A program made the translations under genes and the position numbers. DNA of 64,000 bases from Caballeronia sp. dw_19. GTDB taxonomy: Bacteria; Pseudomonadota; Gammaproteobacteria; Burkholderiales; Burkholderiaceae. This document shows positions 42,396 to 51,194 of this stretch, piece after piece. Position 1 is the first letter of the stretch. The number at the start of each line of letters is the position of its first letter. The notes under the pieces are model-generated. The model saw only the letters and a program-made list of their open reading frames with translations, was not told the DNA's origin and made no database searches. The DNA is taken from assembly GCF_018449515.1 (NCBI RefSeq), contig NZ_JAAVUQ010000004.1:62001-126000 (forward strand). Direction: 5' to 3'.

Positions 42396-43448
42396 TCAGT
42401 TAAACGCCCCTGACGAAATTTCATGTGTCATCCGATCGCGCAGCGCGTCGTTCTCCGGCAGCGCGTCGTTCTCCGGCGTCTGCTCGGACCAGACCGCATC
42501 CACACCGTCGATCAGCGGCACGACCGCTTGCGGCATGCCGAACATCTGCTCGATCATGCGCGCGCGCCGCGCCGTCAAAACCAGCAGTTCGATCCGGCGA
42601 TTGACGGCCCCGCGCGGATCGTCCGGGTTCAATGGTGCGCGCTCGGCCATGCCGACCACCTGTAGCACGTTGCCGGCGGCCAGACCGCCTTGCAACAGGC
42701 TGCCGCGCGCGGCCATGGCCCGCTCACTCGACAGATGCCAGTTCGAGCGCGCCCCGTAACCCTGTTCGCGATACGGCACGGCGTCCGTATGACCCACGAT
42801 GAGAACCGGGTTGCCGACCCTCGCCAGCAGCGCGCCGATCCGCTGCAGCAATGCATCGAATTTCCTGTCGGGTACGGCGCTGCCCAGTACGAAGAGTCCC
42901 TGGCTATCGGTGTCGTGCAGCATCACGCGCAAGCCCGCCGGCGTCATCACCATCCGCAGGTTACCCAGCAGATTCGCCTCGATACCCAGCCTCTCCAGCC
43001 GCTCGGCGACGGCACGCAGTTCCGCCTCGCTATCACCACGCGGCGTTGGTTCAGCCTCTTGCGTGCCGCTCTCGCTCGCCACGGCATCTGGTTCATCGTC
43101 GGTGATCACTTCCTCCTGCGCGGCGAGCTGATGCGGCTCGAACACGCTCATCGGCGCCTGCGGACTGCCATTGCCGTCAGCCACGCTGCCTGAACCCGAA
43201 TCCAGGACGCTGCCGCGCGAGCTGGCGCTTTTTCCTTTAGCGGTCTCGTGCTCCTTCGTGGAGAGTACCCATAGCACGAGAAAAAGGCACATCAACGCCA
43301 GACAGAAGTCGGCAAACGCAACCTTCCATGTGCCGCCATGGTCATCGTCATGCTGGCGCTGCGAGACCCGCTTGACGATCGTTTCTTCCTTGTGCCGCGC
43401 CGGCCTCGCCAGCACCGGCCGATCCGGCCGATCCGGGACGCTGCTCAC
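42396..43448 (-). CDS. motB: Flagellar motor stator protein MotB (LafU type)
   Basis: This 350-aa protein has one membrane helix with the ion-binding Asp (KVAFADFCLALMCLFLVLWV, ~42-61). A long acidic linker follows (~70-160), then an OmpA-like peptidoglycan-binding domain with VLIVGHTDAVPYREQ (~223-237) and NRRIELLVL (~292-300). It starts at a GTG overlapping the motA stop (GTGA). Near the C-terminus an 18-bp exact tandem duplication encodes two PENDAL units. It matches lafU of lateral systems by order. Confidence 0.92.
   Translation of the reverse strand: MSSVPDRPDRPVLARPARHKEETIVKRVSQRQHDDDHGGTWKVAFADFCLALMCLFLVLWVLSTKEHETAKGKSASSRGSVLDSGSGSVADGNGSPQAPMSVFEPHQLAAQEEVITDDEPDAVASESGTQEAEPTPRGDSEAELRAVAERLERLGIEANLLGNLRMVMTPAGLRVMLHDTDSQGLFVLGSAVPDRKFDALLQRIGALLARVGNPVLIVGHTDAVPYREQGYGARSNWHLSSERAMAARGSLLQGGLAAGNVLQVVGMAERAPLNPDDPRGAVNRRIELLVLTARRARMIEQMFGMPQAVVPLIDGVDAVWSEQTPENDALPENDALRDRMTHEISSGAFN
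42441..42476. repeat. 18-bp tandem duplication inside motB
   Basis: CAGCGCGTCGTTCTCCGG occurs twice head to tail (42,441-42,458 and 42,459-42,476), in frame, encoding PENDAL-PENDAL in the C-terminal tail of MotB. Probably a slippage product. Confidence 0.9.
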
Positions 43449-44317
43449 GGGCGCGCTCCGTCGAGCTCGTTGATCCAGGATTCGAGCTGGGCGAAGCTCG
43501 GCTTGCTGACCAGTTGCACGAGCCGCCGGCCGCTGTCGATTGCCAGCAGCGGCGGCTTGCCGCCTGCAAATGAAACCAGCACGACCTTCACGCATTCCAG
43601 TTCGGATATCTCGGTCTTGACGACCTGCTTGATCACGTTACTCAGCGGATCGAGCACGCCGTAACAAAAGAATATGCCGAGGAAGGTACCCACCATGGCC
43701 GCCGCGACCCGCTCGGCGATCTCGCCGGCCGTCGCGCCGTCGGACACAATGCTCATCGCGATCACGACGCCAAGCACAGCCACCACGATGCCGAACCCAG
43801 GCATCGCGTCGGAAATCTTGCGCAGCGACTTCGAGGGCTGTTCGAGATCGTCGTGGATGGATTCGAGTTCCTGCTCCAGCACGCCTTCGAGTTCGTGCGC
43901 GCTGATCCTGCCCATCGCCATCAGCCGAAAGTTGTCCACGATGAACGCCAGCAGCCTCGGAGACGCGACGACCAGCGGGTAGCGCTGAAACAGCTCGCTT
44001 TCGTGCGGTGCTTCGACGTGCACGTCGAGCGCCTTCAGATCGCGGCCGACCTGCAGCAATTCATACATCAGCAGCAGCAGTTGCCGCTGGAATTCCTTGT
44101 GGGTTTTCGCCTTCCCGGACGTCATCACCTTCCGGATCTGGCTGCCCAGTTCCACCAGCACGTGGCGGGGGTTGCCGACCACCATTGCACCGACTGCCGC
44201 ACCGACGATGATCACCAGCTCGGTCGGTTGCCACAACATGGAGAAATCCCCGCCCATGAACATGAAGCCGCCTAGCACGCAAGCCAGCACCACGAAAATG
44301 CCAAATATCTGTTGCAC
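43445..44317 (-). CDS. motA: Flagellar motor stator protein MotA (LafT type)
   Basis: This 290-aa protein has four membrane helices and the MotA signature DAMPGFGIVVAVLGVVIAMS (~168-187) with VGTFLGIFFCYGVLDPL (~209-225). The cytoplasmic loop (~60-160) contains the charged segments that contact FliG. It starts at GTG with AAGGA upstream. Order sigma-28, motA, motB equals lafS-lafT-lafU. Confidence 0.94.
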   Translation of the reverse strand: MQQIFGIFVVLACVLGGFMFMGGDFSMLWQPTELVIIVGAAVGAMVVGNPRHVLVELGSQIRKVMTSGKAKTHKEFQRQLLLLMYELLQVGRDLKALDVHVEAPHESELFQRYPLVVASPRLLAFIVDNFRLMAMGRISAHELEGVLEQELESIHDDLEQPSKSLRKISDAMPGFGIVVAVLGVVIAMSIVSDGATAGEIAERVAAAMVGTFLGIFFCYGVLDPLSNVIKQVVKTEISELECVKVVLVSFAGGKPPLLAIDSGRRLVQLVSKPSFAQLESWINELDGARP

Positions 44318-44343
44318 AGTCGTTTTCCTTTGCGCGAGACGCG

Positions 44344-45066
44344 TCAGTCCTGATTCATATGCGCTTTCATCTTGTTGAGCGCACTCTTATTTATCTGACA
44401 CACCCTTGCGGCCGTCAGACCCAGCGTTGCCGCGATCTCGGCGTGACCCAGATCGAATTCGTAGTAGAGCTGAATCACTTGTTGCTCGCGCGCGTCCAGT
44501 GCGAGCAGCGCCTGCGTGAGGCTCCAGCGGTTGAGAGCCTGCACCTCCGGGCCCGGCTGTTCGTCGAGCCGTTCGCCCATCTCCGCGAACATCGCATCGA
44601 AGCTCGCGAAGGCTTCTGCGCCATCATCCTGCACATGTCGTTCGTACTCCTGCTCTCCGATGTCCAGCGCGGCGCAGACTTCCGCCCGGGTCGGCTCGCG
44701 CCCCAGCTCGCGGCGCAACGCCCGTTCCGCGGCACGCAACCTATGCGCCCCTTGACGCGCGCCGCGTGGCCGCCAATCCTGGCGCCGCAGTTCGTCGAGA
44801 ATCGCGCCACGTACTCTTACCTGAGCGAAATGGCGGAACTCGTCATCGGGCTCGCCGTATCGGCGCAGCGCCTCGAGCAAACCAATCAGGCCAATCTGCT
44901 CCAGATCTTCGCGATCGATCGCGCCGCCCGCGTGCGAACTCAGGTTGCGCACCACGCGTTTGACGAGCGGCACGTACTGGAACATCCAGCGCTGTTCGGC
45001 TGCGCCGTCGGAGGCATGAGCAGTCCGCTGCACACTGGCGTATTCGGTGCGGTTCTGAACGTTCAT
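44344..45066 (-). CDS. fliA: Flagellar sigma factor sigma-28 (FliA/LafS)
   Basis: This protein of about 240 aa has sigma region 2 (MFQYVPLVKRVVRNLSSHAG and DREDLEQIGLIGLLEALRRY, ~28-70), region 3 (RGAILDELRRQDWRPRGARQ, ~85-104) and region 4 (LGHAEIAATLGLTAARVCQI, ~206-225). It should transcribe late genes of this locus and is restrained by FlgM encoded downstream. The ATG at 45,066 is used; a GTG three codons earlier overlaps the fliL stop (GTGA) and is also possible. Confidence 0.94.
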   Translation of the reverse strand: MNVQNRTEYASVQRTAHASDGAAEQRWMFQYVPLVKRVVRNLSSHAGGAIDREDLEQIGLIGLLEALRRYGEPDDEFRHFAQVRVRGAILDELRRQDWRPRGARQGAHRLRAAERALRRELGREPTRAEVCAALDIGEQEYERHVQDDGAEAFASFDAMFAEMGERLDEQPGPEVQALNRWSLTQALLALDAREQQVIQLYYEFDLGHAEIAATLGLTAARVCQINKSALNKMKAHMNQD

Positions 45067-45071
45067 GACAG

Positions 45072-45536
45072 TCACTCGAGCATCAACTTGCCGATCAGCA
45101 CGTCGGAGAACGGTATGTTCGCGGGCGAGCCATAAGCTGTCGCATAGGCGCTCATCAGCACGGCGGCGTAATCATCGACCGTCAGGCGGCGGGCATCCTC
45201 CACCGTGTATTTGGACAGCGCCCGATAGGCCACACTGCGCAGCATCGGCAATTGCTCGTGGATCTCCTTCTGGCTGCTGGAGCTCGTCACGCTGAACACC
45301 AGATCCATCGACAGATAGCGCGAACGCGTTGCCCCCACCGGGTTGCGCAACATGACGATGAGCTTGTCGAGCGTCACGTAGCGATAATCAGCCGCGTTCG
45401 GCCGCTTCTCTTTTTCGCTCTCGCGCGTTTCGCCGGCGAACGGCCAGACGCCATGGGAGCGGGCCAGCATCAGGCCACCGGCGGCAGACAGGGTCAGCAC
45501 TGACGCCGCCACTAACAAGAGGTATCGTTTCTTCAT
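45072..45536 (-). CDS. fliL: Flagellar basal-body-associated protein FliL (LafF)
   Basis: This 154-aa protein has one N-terminal membrane helix (~5-24, LLLVAASVLTLSAAGGLML) and a periplasmic FliL domain with YVTLDKLIVMLRNP (~50-63) and a conserved C-terminal IPFSDVLIGKLMLE. FliL rings surround the stator. The start at 45,536 was chosen for the membrane anchor; upstream in-frame sequence overlaps fliK antisense-like and has no family match. 7 bp after fliK. Confidence 0.87.
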   Translation of the reverse strand: MKKRYLLLVAASVLTLSAAGGLMLARSHGVWPFAGETRESEKEKRPNAADYRYVTLDKLIVMLRNPVGATRSRYLSMDLVFSVTSSSSQKEIHEQLPMLRSVAYRALSKYTVEDARRLTVDDYAAVLMSAYATAYGSPANIPFSDVLIGKLMLE

Positions 45537-45543
45537 GGAGAGA

Positions 45544-46671
45544 TCAATGGCCCAGTTGCGTCGCATGATGAGCGGCAAGTTCGAATGCCGTGTCGGTGAG
45601 GTCCCCCTGGGCCAGGCCGCGTCCGGGTCGGTGTTCTCGCTGCGCGTGCGGGTCCTGGCCGTCACGCTGTTGACGCCCTTCGCCGCCGTGTTCGCCCGCG
45701 CGCGTGGCCGAGACATGCACCACCACGTCGGTGAACTGGCGATTGGTCAGATCCTGGCGCAGACCATCGGTGATGGCCTGTAACTGCCGCACGACATCGC
45801 TGTTCGTGGCCGACAGGTAAATCTGGATGGCTCCCGCCTCATGGCGCAGTTCAATCCGCACGTTGCCGGACATCAATGGGTCGAGCCGGATCACCGCGCG
45901 CTGCACGCCTTGCTCCGCATGCAGGCTGATGCGCTCGCCCAGCAGCGCCACGAGCTTCTGCTGCGGCTCGACAGAAGCGGGTTGCAACGGCTTCAGCGGC
46001 GCGTCGCTTTCGAATGGCGTGGGTGATGACGACATCGCCGCTAGCGCAAGCTCGCCCCCCGCCGGTTGCTGCAGTGCCCGAGTGGCCGACATTGGGCGCG
46101 GCTCCTGCAACGCCGTGGCGCCCGATGCCCCGCGCGCCGCTTGCTGGATCACTGCAGCGCTGACGGCTGCATCCTGACCCGCCATCTCAGGCGCCTCGAT
46201 TGCCTTGTCGGCAGATGCCATGCGCAGCGTCAGGGCCGTCGCGAACGGCGTACGCATGGGTTCGGCCTGCGGCTGCGGGGCTACTGTCCGAGACATGGCC
46301 GGCGTGTCCAGGACGAGGGATGCGGGCATCACTTGGTCCGCCCCATTCACAAGCGGCATGCCGATATCAGGCTCGGTCGCAGAGGCCTCAGCGGGCACCA
46401 CTGGTAGCAGCAACAACGGTTGCGCAATCAGGTGCACCGACGCATGCGACGCATCCGAAACGATCGCGCCGATGTCAGCAAACAGCGCGCCGGTTCCGTC
46501 CGGCGCGTCGCCAAGGTCGTTACCGTCCATCGTGAACAGGACGTCCTGCGGGTCTGTGCCATTGCCCAGCCCGGTTGCGCCGCGTGCCGGGTAGCCAGTG
46601 ACCGGACGCGCACTGCCGGGATGGAACCCCGTCCGCGCGATCAGTGCGCTCATTACGTCAGGCATGCTCAT
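45544..46671 (-). CDS. fliK: Flagellar hook-length control protein FliK (LafE)
   Basis: This 375-aa protein has a long Ala/Pro-rich N-terminal ruler region and a C-terminal FliK domain: RAVIRLDPLMSGNVRIELRH (~273-292) and NSDVVRQLQAITDGLRQDLT (~304-323). It measures the hook and triggers FlhB switching. The ATG at 46,671 overlaps fliT (ATGA). The extreme C-terminus is hydrophilic and His/Gln/Arg-rich. Confidence 0.88.
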   Translation of the reverse strand: MSMPDVMSALIARTGFHPGSARPVTGYPARGATGLGNGTDPQDVLFTMDGNDLGDAPDGTGALFADIGAIVSDASHASVHLIAQPLLLLPVVPAEASATEPDIGMPLVNGADQVMPASLVLDTPAMSRTVAPQPQAEPMRTPFATALTLRMASADKAIEAPEMAGQDAAVSAAVIQQAARGASGATALQEPRPMSATRALQQPAGGELALAAMSSSPTPFESDAPLKPLQPASVEPQQKLVALLGERISLHAEQGVQRAVIRLDPLMSGNVRIELRHEAGAIQIYLSATNSDVVRQLQAITDGLRQDLTNRQFTDVVVHVSATRAGEHGGEGRQQRDGQDPHAQREHRPGRGLAQGDLTDTAFELAAHHATQLGH

Positions 46672-46979
46672 AAGGGCGTGCTCCCGTCGTCGCTGTCCCG
46701 CATGTAGGCGTCCCATCCGGTGCGGTGTTCGCTGAGACCGGTCATCTGCCTTGCGAGCCGCTCCAGCTCGGCGTTCAGAACCGCCATCGCCGCGCGGTGG
46801 GTAGGCTTCACGAGCGCGAGTGCATCGCGCTCCGTTTCGCTCAAGGTCCGCTTTGCGGACAAGTCGCTCACCACCTCACGGAGTTCACTATTGAGCGTCG
46901 TCAGCACAGTCCAGTCGCGCTCCAGCGACGCCTCTCTCAAACGTACGGCGAGTTCCAGCAGATGTTCAGTCCGGTCCAT
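46668..46979 (-). CDS. fliT: FliT-like flagellar export chaperone (LafD position)
   Basis: This 103-aa protein is predicted all-helical, with LLELAVRLREASLERDWTVL (~7-26) and a long C-terminal helix. FliT binds the filament cap FliD and export components. The name depends mainly on size, helicity and location between fliS and fliK, the lafD position. It overlaps fliK by 4 bp and lies 5 bp after fliS. Confidence 0.65.
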   Translation of the reverse strand: MDRTEHLLELAVRLREASLERDWTVLTTLNSELREVVSDLSAKRTLSETERDALALVKPTHRAAMAVLNAELERLARQMTGLSEHRTGWDAYMRDSDDGSTPL

Positions 46980-46984
46980 GTGTT

Positions 46985-47371
46985 TTATCCGTGGCGCTGT
47001 TCGACGCCCCGCCAGGCATCGTGCAAGGTGGTCACCAGACCCACGACCTCATCGATCATCGCCGGCTCCAGTGTGCAGCCGGCCTCATTCAGACGCCACG
47101 CGCAGTAGTCGTAGAGCTGCGCGAGATTCGTCACGACGTCGCCGCCGGATTCGGAATCGAGCGCGCTTTTAAGACCGGTCAGGATACCTATACATTTGTT
47201 TATGCTCTTGCCTTTTGCTTCGTATCGCCTGTTCTCCATGTGAGAACGCGCGCGGGCCATTTCGTCCAGCAATCCGTCCATCAATACGATGACCAGTTGC
47301 ACCGGCGACGCACTCGCGGTGCGCGCGTCGAGACTGGCCGAGTGGTAGCTGGCGTAGCCGGTCAGATCCAT
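46985..47371 (-). CDS. fliS: Flagellin export chaperone FliS (LafC)
   Basis: This 128-aa helical protein has the FliS pattern YHSASLDARTASASPVQLVI (~9-28), VLMDGLLDEMARAR (~29-42) and CIGILTGLKSALDSESGGDV (~60-79). It keeps flagellin soluble for export. A strong GGGAGGAA precedes the ATG. Its start lies 2 bp beyond the fliD stop. Confidence 0.92.
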   Translation of the reverse strand: MDLTGYASYHSASLDARTASASPVQLVIVLMDGLLDEMARARSHMENRRYEAKGKSINKCIGILTGLKSALDSESGGDVVTNLAQLYDYCAWRLNEAGCTLEPAMIDEVVGLVTTLHDAWRGVEQRHG

Positions 47372-47373
47372 GA

Positions 47374-48735
47374 TTACTTCCTCCCACTGAACACGGGCAG
47401 GTCATCGAGCATCGCGAGCGTCTGCTCCATCTGGGTGTTCAGGCTCTGAACCCTGGTGAACTGCGCAAGATATTGTTCGTAGATCCGGCCGTACTTGATA
47501 TCAAGCGAAGAACTCCTGCTATCAATTGATTTCTGAACGGACTGAACAGAGTCCTGACGTTTTTTGATCTGGCCATCGGTGCTGGACAGCCAGCTTTTCA
47601 GGTACTTGTCCATGCGCCCGCTCAAGGCCATGTCGGAGCCGCTGAACATCGCTTCCAGGCCTGCTGGATTCTTGGCGAGCATCGCTTCGAGCTTGGTTTT
47701 GTCAACCGACAGCCTGCCGTTTCGATCGGCACTTACACCGTAGGTGAGCAAGCTCGCGCCGTCGACAGTCTGTCGCATCATCGTGTCCAGCTGCTGCTTC
47801 AGCGCGCGAATACCGGCATCGCCTGAAAACGGCCCGGCCGTCGCGCCGTTGCCACCGCTAGCGGTCAGATCGCCCAGCACTTTGGTCAGCGTGTTGTATG
47901 CATCGACGAATTGCTGCACGTTGTCCGCGGTCGCGGCGTTGTCCATCACCACGGTCAGCACGATGGGGTTATCACCGTCGCGCATTGCCTGTTTAAACGT
48001 AACGCTCACACCGTCAACGCCTGTAAACGTATTGTTTGCCTGCACGACGCGCGTACCCTGATCCCGGCCGCCCAGATAGAAAATCGCGTCGCGCGCAGCA
48101 CTCAGCTCCCTCGTCTGATCAAGGGAGCCTTTCAGATCCGCATCGCCTATCTGGGTGGTATCGAGCGTGATTCGCCCTGCCTCACCCGTTTGCCCGGATG
48201 TCATCACCAGTTGCTGTTCGCCGTTGACGCTCACGACCGACGCGCTCACCTTGCCATCGTTGCCAACGGCCTGGTTGATCGCACGCGCCAGTGCGGCGGG
48301 CGTCACGTTGCCGTCGGTGTCGACGTTGGCGGCGGACAGGTCGACGTCGAACGCAGCGCCGTCGCCAAGCTGTACCGTCAGCGTGCCGGCACCGGCCGCA
48401 GCCACTGGCCGGAGGCCGCTGAACGACACCTGGTGCGCCGATGCGATCTGTTCGACGAAGAACGTATAACTGCCCGGCTGCGCCTTCGCGCCGACTGTCG
48501 CGCCGCCAACCGCCGGATCGGATAAAGAGGCGGAGTATTTGACGACGCCCGCGCCGGAAGAAGGCAGCTTGCCCAGCGCGGTCTGAAAGCTCTGGAGTGC
48601 TGATTGCAACTTGGTCAATGCATCTCTCGCGCTGGTCGCGTCAGCCCTCTGCATCTTGATGAGGCTGCGCGCCGAAGCGAGACGCATGTCGGCGAGCGCC
48701 TGGGCGTTTTCAACAGGAGTGTTCGGATTGATCAT
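47374..48735 (-). CDS. fliD: Flagellar filament cap protein FliD (LafB, HAP2)
   Basis: This 453-aa protein has an N-terminal coiled-coil region and FliD N domain (~25-110; YTFFVEQIASAHQVSFSG near 90). FliD C-domain features are GVDGVSVTFKQAMRDGDNPI (~242-261), NVQQFVDAYNTLTKVLGDLT (~272-291) and a C-terminal coiled coil (QVQSLNTQM-like, FTRVQSLNTQMEQTLAMLD). ATGA overlap with fliJ. Confidence 0.93.
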   Translation of the reverse strand: MINPNTPVENAQALADMRLASARSLIKMQRADATSARDALTKLQSALQSFQTALGKLPSSGAGVVKYSASLSDPAVGGATVGAKAQPGSYTFFVEQIASAHQVSFSGLRPVAAAGAGTLTVQLGDGAAFDVDLSAANVDTDGNVTPAALARAINQAVGNDGKVSASVVSVNGEQQLVMTSGQTGEAGRITLDTTQIGDADLKGSLDQTRELSAARDAIFYLGGRDQGTRVVQANNTFTGVDGVSVTFKQAMRDGDNPIVLTVVMDNAATADNVQQFVDAYNTLTKVLGDLTASGGNGATAGPFSGDAGIRALKQQLDTMMRQTVDGASLLTYGVSADRNGRLSVDKTKLEAMLAKNPAGLEAMFSGSDMALSGRMDKYLKSWLSSTDGQIKKRQDSVQSVQKSIDSRSSSLDIKYGRIYEQYLAQFTRVQSLNTQMEQTLAMLDDLPVFSGRK

Positions 48736-49211
48736 GGTGACCCTTCGTTTGAACGAATCGAATAAATGCTGTCGGCTTCGCGGCGTGCCCGGTACCAGGC
48801 CTGCGTCGCCAGTTGATCCTGCCGCTTCTGGCCGCGCTTCTCGTCAGCGAGCCGGATTGCATGACGCTTGCTGCACAGGGTGCGCTCGAGTGCCTCGTGT
48901 TTCAGCGAAGCCCTCATCAATGCGCGTTGACTCACTTCCATGTCAGCTTCATGCCGGGTCAGATCGCTGAGGTGCGTGTGAATCATCTCGACCAGCGACG
49001 ATTTGAAATCGGCGCAATTGATGGACAGCGCAAGGTTCGCCATTCCGCTCTGGCCGAGGCCAGTCACCATGTCCTGCACGCGCTCCAGGCTCCTGCGATA
49101 GCGCTCGCGCAGCGCCTCCTTGCTCGCCAGCTCGACCTTCAGACGATCGCGCTCCCGCGCGCGCAGTTCGACGAGGCGAGCCAGGCTCACAACGGTCCGT
49201 TCGCCGTTCAT
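48732..49211 (-). CDS. fliJ: Flagellar export stalk protein FliJ
   Basis: This 159-aa protein is a long, highly charged coiled coil, as expected for FliJ, which inserts into the FliI ATPase ring. Typical heptad-rich stretches are LARLVELRARERDRLKVELA (~10-29) and DMEVSQRALMRASLKHEALE (~90-109). ATGA overlaps with fliI and fliD. Confidence 0.85.
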   Translation of the reverse strand: MNGERTVVSLARLVELRARERDRLKVELASKEALRERYRRSLERVQDMVTGLGQSGMANLALSINCADFKSSLVEMIHTHLSDLTRHEADMEVSQRALMRASLKHEALERTLCSKRHAIRLADEKRGQKRQDQLATQAWYRARREADSIYSIRSNEGSP

Positions 49212-50509
49212 GCGAGCAACGCCTCGAGTTGTGAAATCGCGTCGGCAAACGATGCTTCCTCGCCGACACCCTGCTGCAAGTACTGTTCGATCCGGGGATA
49301 GAGATGCACGGCCCGATCCGTCAGCGGATCGGCGCCCGCGACGTAGCCGCCGAGCGGAATCAGGTCGCGGACCTGCGCGTGCCGGTTGATCATCTCCTTG
49401 AGCGTGCGCGCTGCGGCGAGCTGCGCCTCGGAGGCCACCAGCGCCATGCAGCGGCTCACGGAGCGCGCGACATCGATCGCCGGGTAATGACCCTGCTCAG
49501 CAAGCGCGCGAGAGAGCATGATGTGGCCGTCGAGAATCGCCCGCGCCGTATCGACGACCGGGTCCTGCTCGTCGTCACCCTCCGCGAGTACCGTGTAAAT
49601 CGCGCTCATGCTGCCGCTGCCCTCACCGTTTCCGGCGCCTTCGACAAGTTGCGGCAACAAGCCAAATACGGATGGCGGATAGCCGCGTGTCGCGGGCGGT
49701 TCGCCGAGCGCCAGCGCTACTTCGCGCTGTGCCATGGCGTAGCGCGTCAGCGAATCGACCAGCAGCAATACGTTCTCGCCAGCGTCACGAAAATGCGCCG
49801 CGATCGAGTGACAAAGTTCAGTGGCCATCAGCCGCATCAACGGGGACTCGTCGGCGGGCGCGACGACGACAATCGCTTTCTTCAGCCCATCGGGACCAAG
49901 CGCATGATCGATAAATTCGCGCACCTCACGGCCACGCTCGCCGATCAAACCCACGACCACCACGCTGGCCTCCGTCTGCCGGGTGATCATGCCGAGCAGC
50001 ACGCTCTTTCCGACGCCGCTGCCGGCGAACAAGCCGACGCGCTGGCCCCGGCCCAGGGTGAGCGCACCGTTGATGGCGCGCACCCCCACGTCGAGAATGC
50101 CACGCACGGGCTGGCGTTTCATCGGATTGACGCGCGGAGGGCGCAGTTCAAGCGGCACTTCGCCGGCAAGCGGCCCGCGTCCATCGATCGGTTCGCCGAG
50201 GCCATCGATAATGCGGCCGCGCCAGGCCGGGCCGATCAGGATGGGCTTTTCGTCGGCTTCGGCTATCACGCGCGCACCCGAGGTCAGCCCGGTCTGCTTG
50301 CGCAGCGGCATCAGGTACGACACGTCCCCGCGAAAGCCCACGACGCGTGCATTGAGCCAGTCCCCCGAGGTGGTTTCGATACGCGTGCGCTGGCCGGTTT
50401 CGAATGCATAGCCGGTGGCTTCCAGCAACATTCCCGACACACCGCTCAGGCGGCCGATAGGTCTCGCGACCGGAACATCGAGATCGAGGTCGATGGCGGC
50501 GTTACGCAT
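49208..50509 (-). CDS. fliI: Flagellum-specific ATPase FliI
   Basis: This 433-aa protein is F1-beta-like: Walker A GLFAGSGVGKSVLLG (~163-177), VVVVGLIGERGREVREFIDH (~188-207), Walker B NVLLLVDSLTRYAMAQREVA (~251-270) and GYPPSVFGLLPQLVEGAG (~280-297). It drives unfolding and delivery of export substrates with FliH and FliJ. It overlaps fliH by 8 bp. Confidence 0.96.
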   Translation of the reverse strand: MRNAAIDLDLDVPVARPIGRLSGVSGMLLEATGYAFETGQRTRIETTSGDWLNARVVGFRGDVSYLMPLRKQTGLTSGARVIAEADEKPILIGPAWRGRIIDGLGEPIDGRGPLAGEVPLELRPPRVNPMKRQPVRGILDVGVRAINGALTLGRGQRVGLFAGSGVGKSVLLGMITRQTEASVVVVGLIGERGREVREFIDHALGPDGLKKAIVVVAPADESPLMRLMATELCHSIAAHFRDAGENVLLLVDSLTRYAMAQREVALALGEPPATRGYPPSVFGLLPQLVEGAGNGEGSGSMSAIYTVLAEGDDEQDPVVDTARAILDGHIMLSRALAEQGHYPAIDVARSVSRCMALVASEAQLAAARTLKEMINRHAQVRDLIPLGGYVAGADPLTDRAVHLYPRIEQYLQQGVGEEASFADAISQLEALLA

Positions 50510-51194
50510 TGTCGACAGCCTCGCCGGTCGGATGCGGTGTTATGTCTCGCGGAGGCGCCGACGACTGGAGATGCGCACTGATCCGTTCGATACACAACGC
50601 AAGGCGCTGGCTACAACCCGCATCCATTTCGCGATCCCCCGCCTTCACGCGGCATTCACCGGGTTCGAGGCGGGCATCGGGCGCCAGGCGCCAAACGGCG
50701 GCCCGCTCGGGCGCGACAGCCAGAATGCGCTGATACTCACCGGGATTCAGGCGAACCTCCACGTTCGCGGGTACGGCGGGTACTTTAGGCATCTCGGCCA
50801 GGGCTTCGCTGACGAACTCGAGCAACAGTTCGGGCCGATGCACCAGCTCGTTACGAATCACTTGCCGCGCGACCTTTTCAACCAGCCCCGCAATCTCGTC
50901 ACGCATTTCGCTGCGGTAAGCTTCCTGCAGCGAATCAAAACCCGAGATCATCGCGTCAAGCGGCTCGGTCAGTGCATCGAGTGCACGCTTCGCTTCAAGC
51001 CGTACCGCTTCCTTGCTCTCGGCATAGCCCGCCGCCTGGCCTTCGCGAAAACCCTCCTCGCGCGCTATTTGCAACGCTGCCTCCGACGGGGCGCTGTCGA
51101 ACAACGGCAGCACGGCCGCAGCGGTGTCCGCAGGGTCGTGAGTACCCAGGCGGTGTGCGAGCGAAGGGAAGACATAACGGCGGTACTGCTTCAT
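50502..51194 (-). CDS. fliH: Flagellar export ATPase regulator FliH
   Basis: This protein of about 230 aa has an N-terminal Ala-rich helical region and the FliH/VATPase-E-like C-terminus: IAGLVEKVARQVIRNELVHR (~127-146), LLLEFVSEALAEMPKVPA (~150-167) and VEVRLNPGEYQRILAVAPER (~172-191). It anchors FliI to the C ring. The ATG at 51,194 shares a base with the fliG stop and has GAGGA upstream. Confidence 0.9.
   Translation of the reverse strand: MKQYRRYVFPSLAHRLGTHDPADTAAAVLPLFDSAPSEAALQIAREEGFREGQAAGYAESKEAVRLEAKRALDALTEPLDAMISGFDSLQEAYRSEMRDEIAGLVEKVARQVIRNELVHRPELLLEFVSEALAEMPKVPAVPANVEVRLNPGEYQRILAVAPERAAVWRLAPDARLEPGECRVKAGDREMDAGCSQRLALCIERISAHLQSSAPPRDITPHPTGEAVDNA

Noticed and set aside
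49304..50581. A 425-codon plus-strand open frame opposite fliI
   Set aside because: Antisense shadow of fliI; no recognisable domain or ribosome site.
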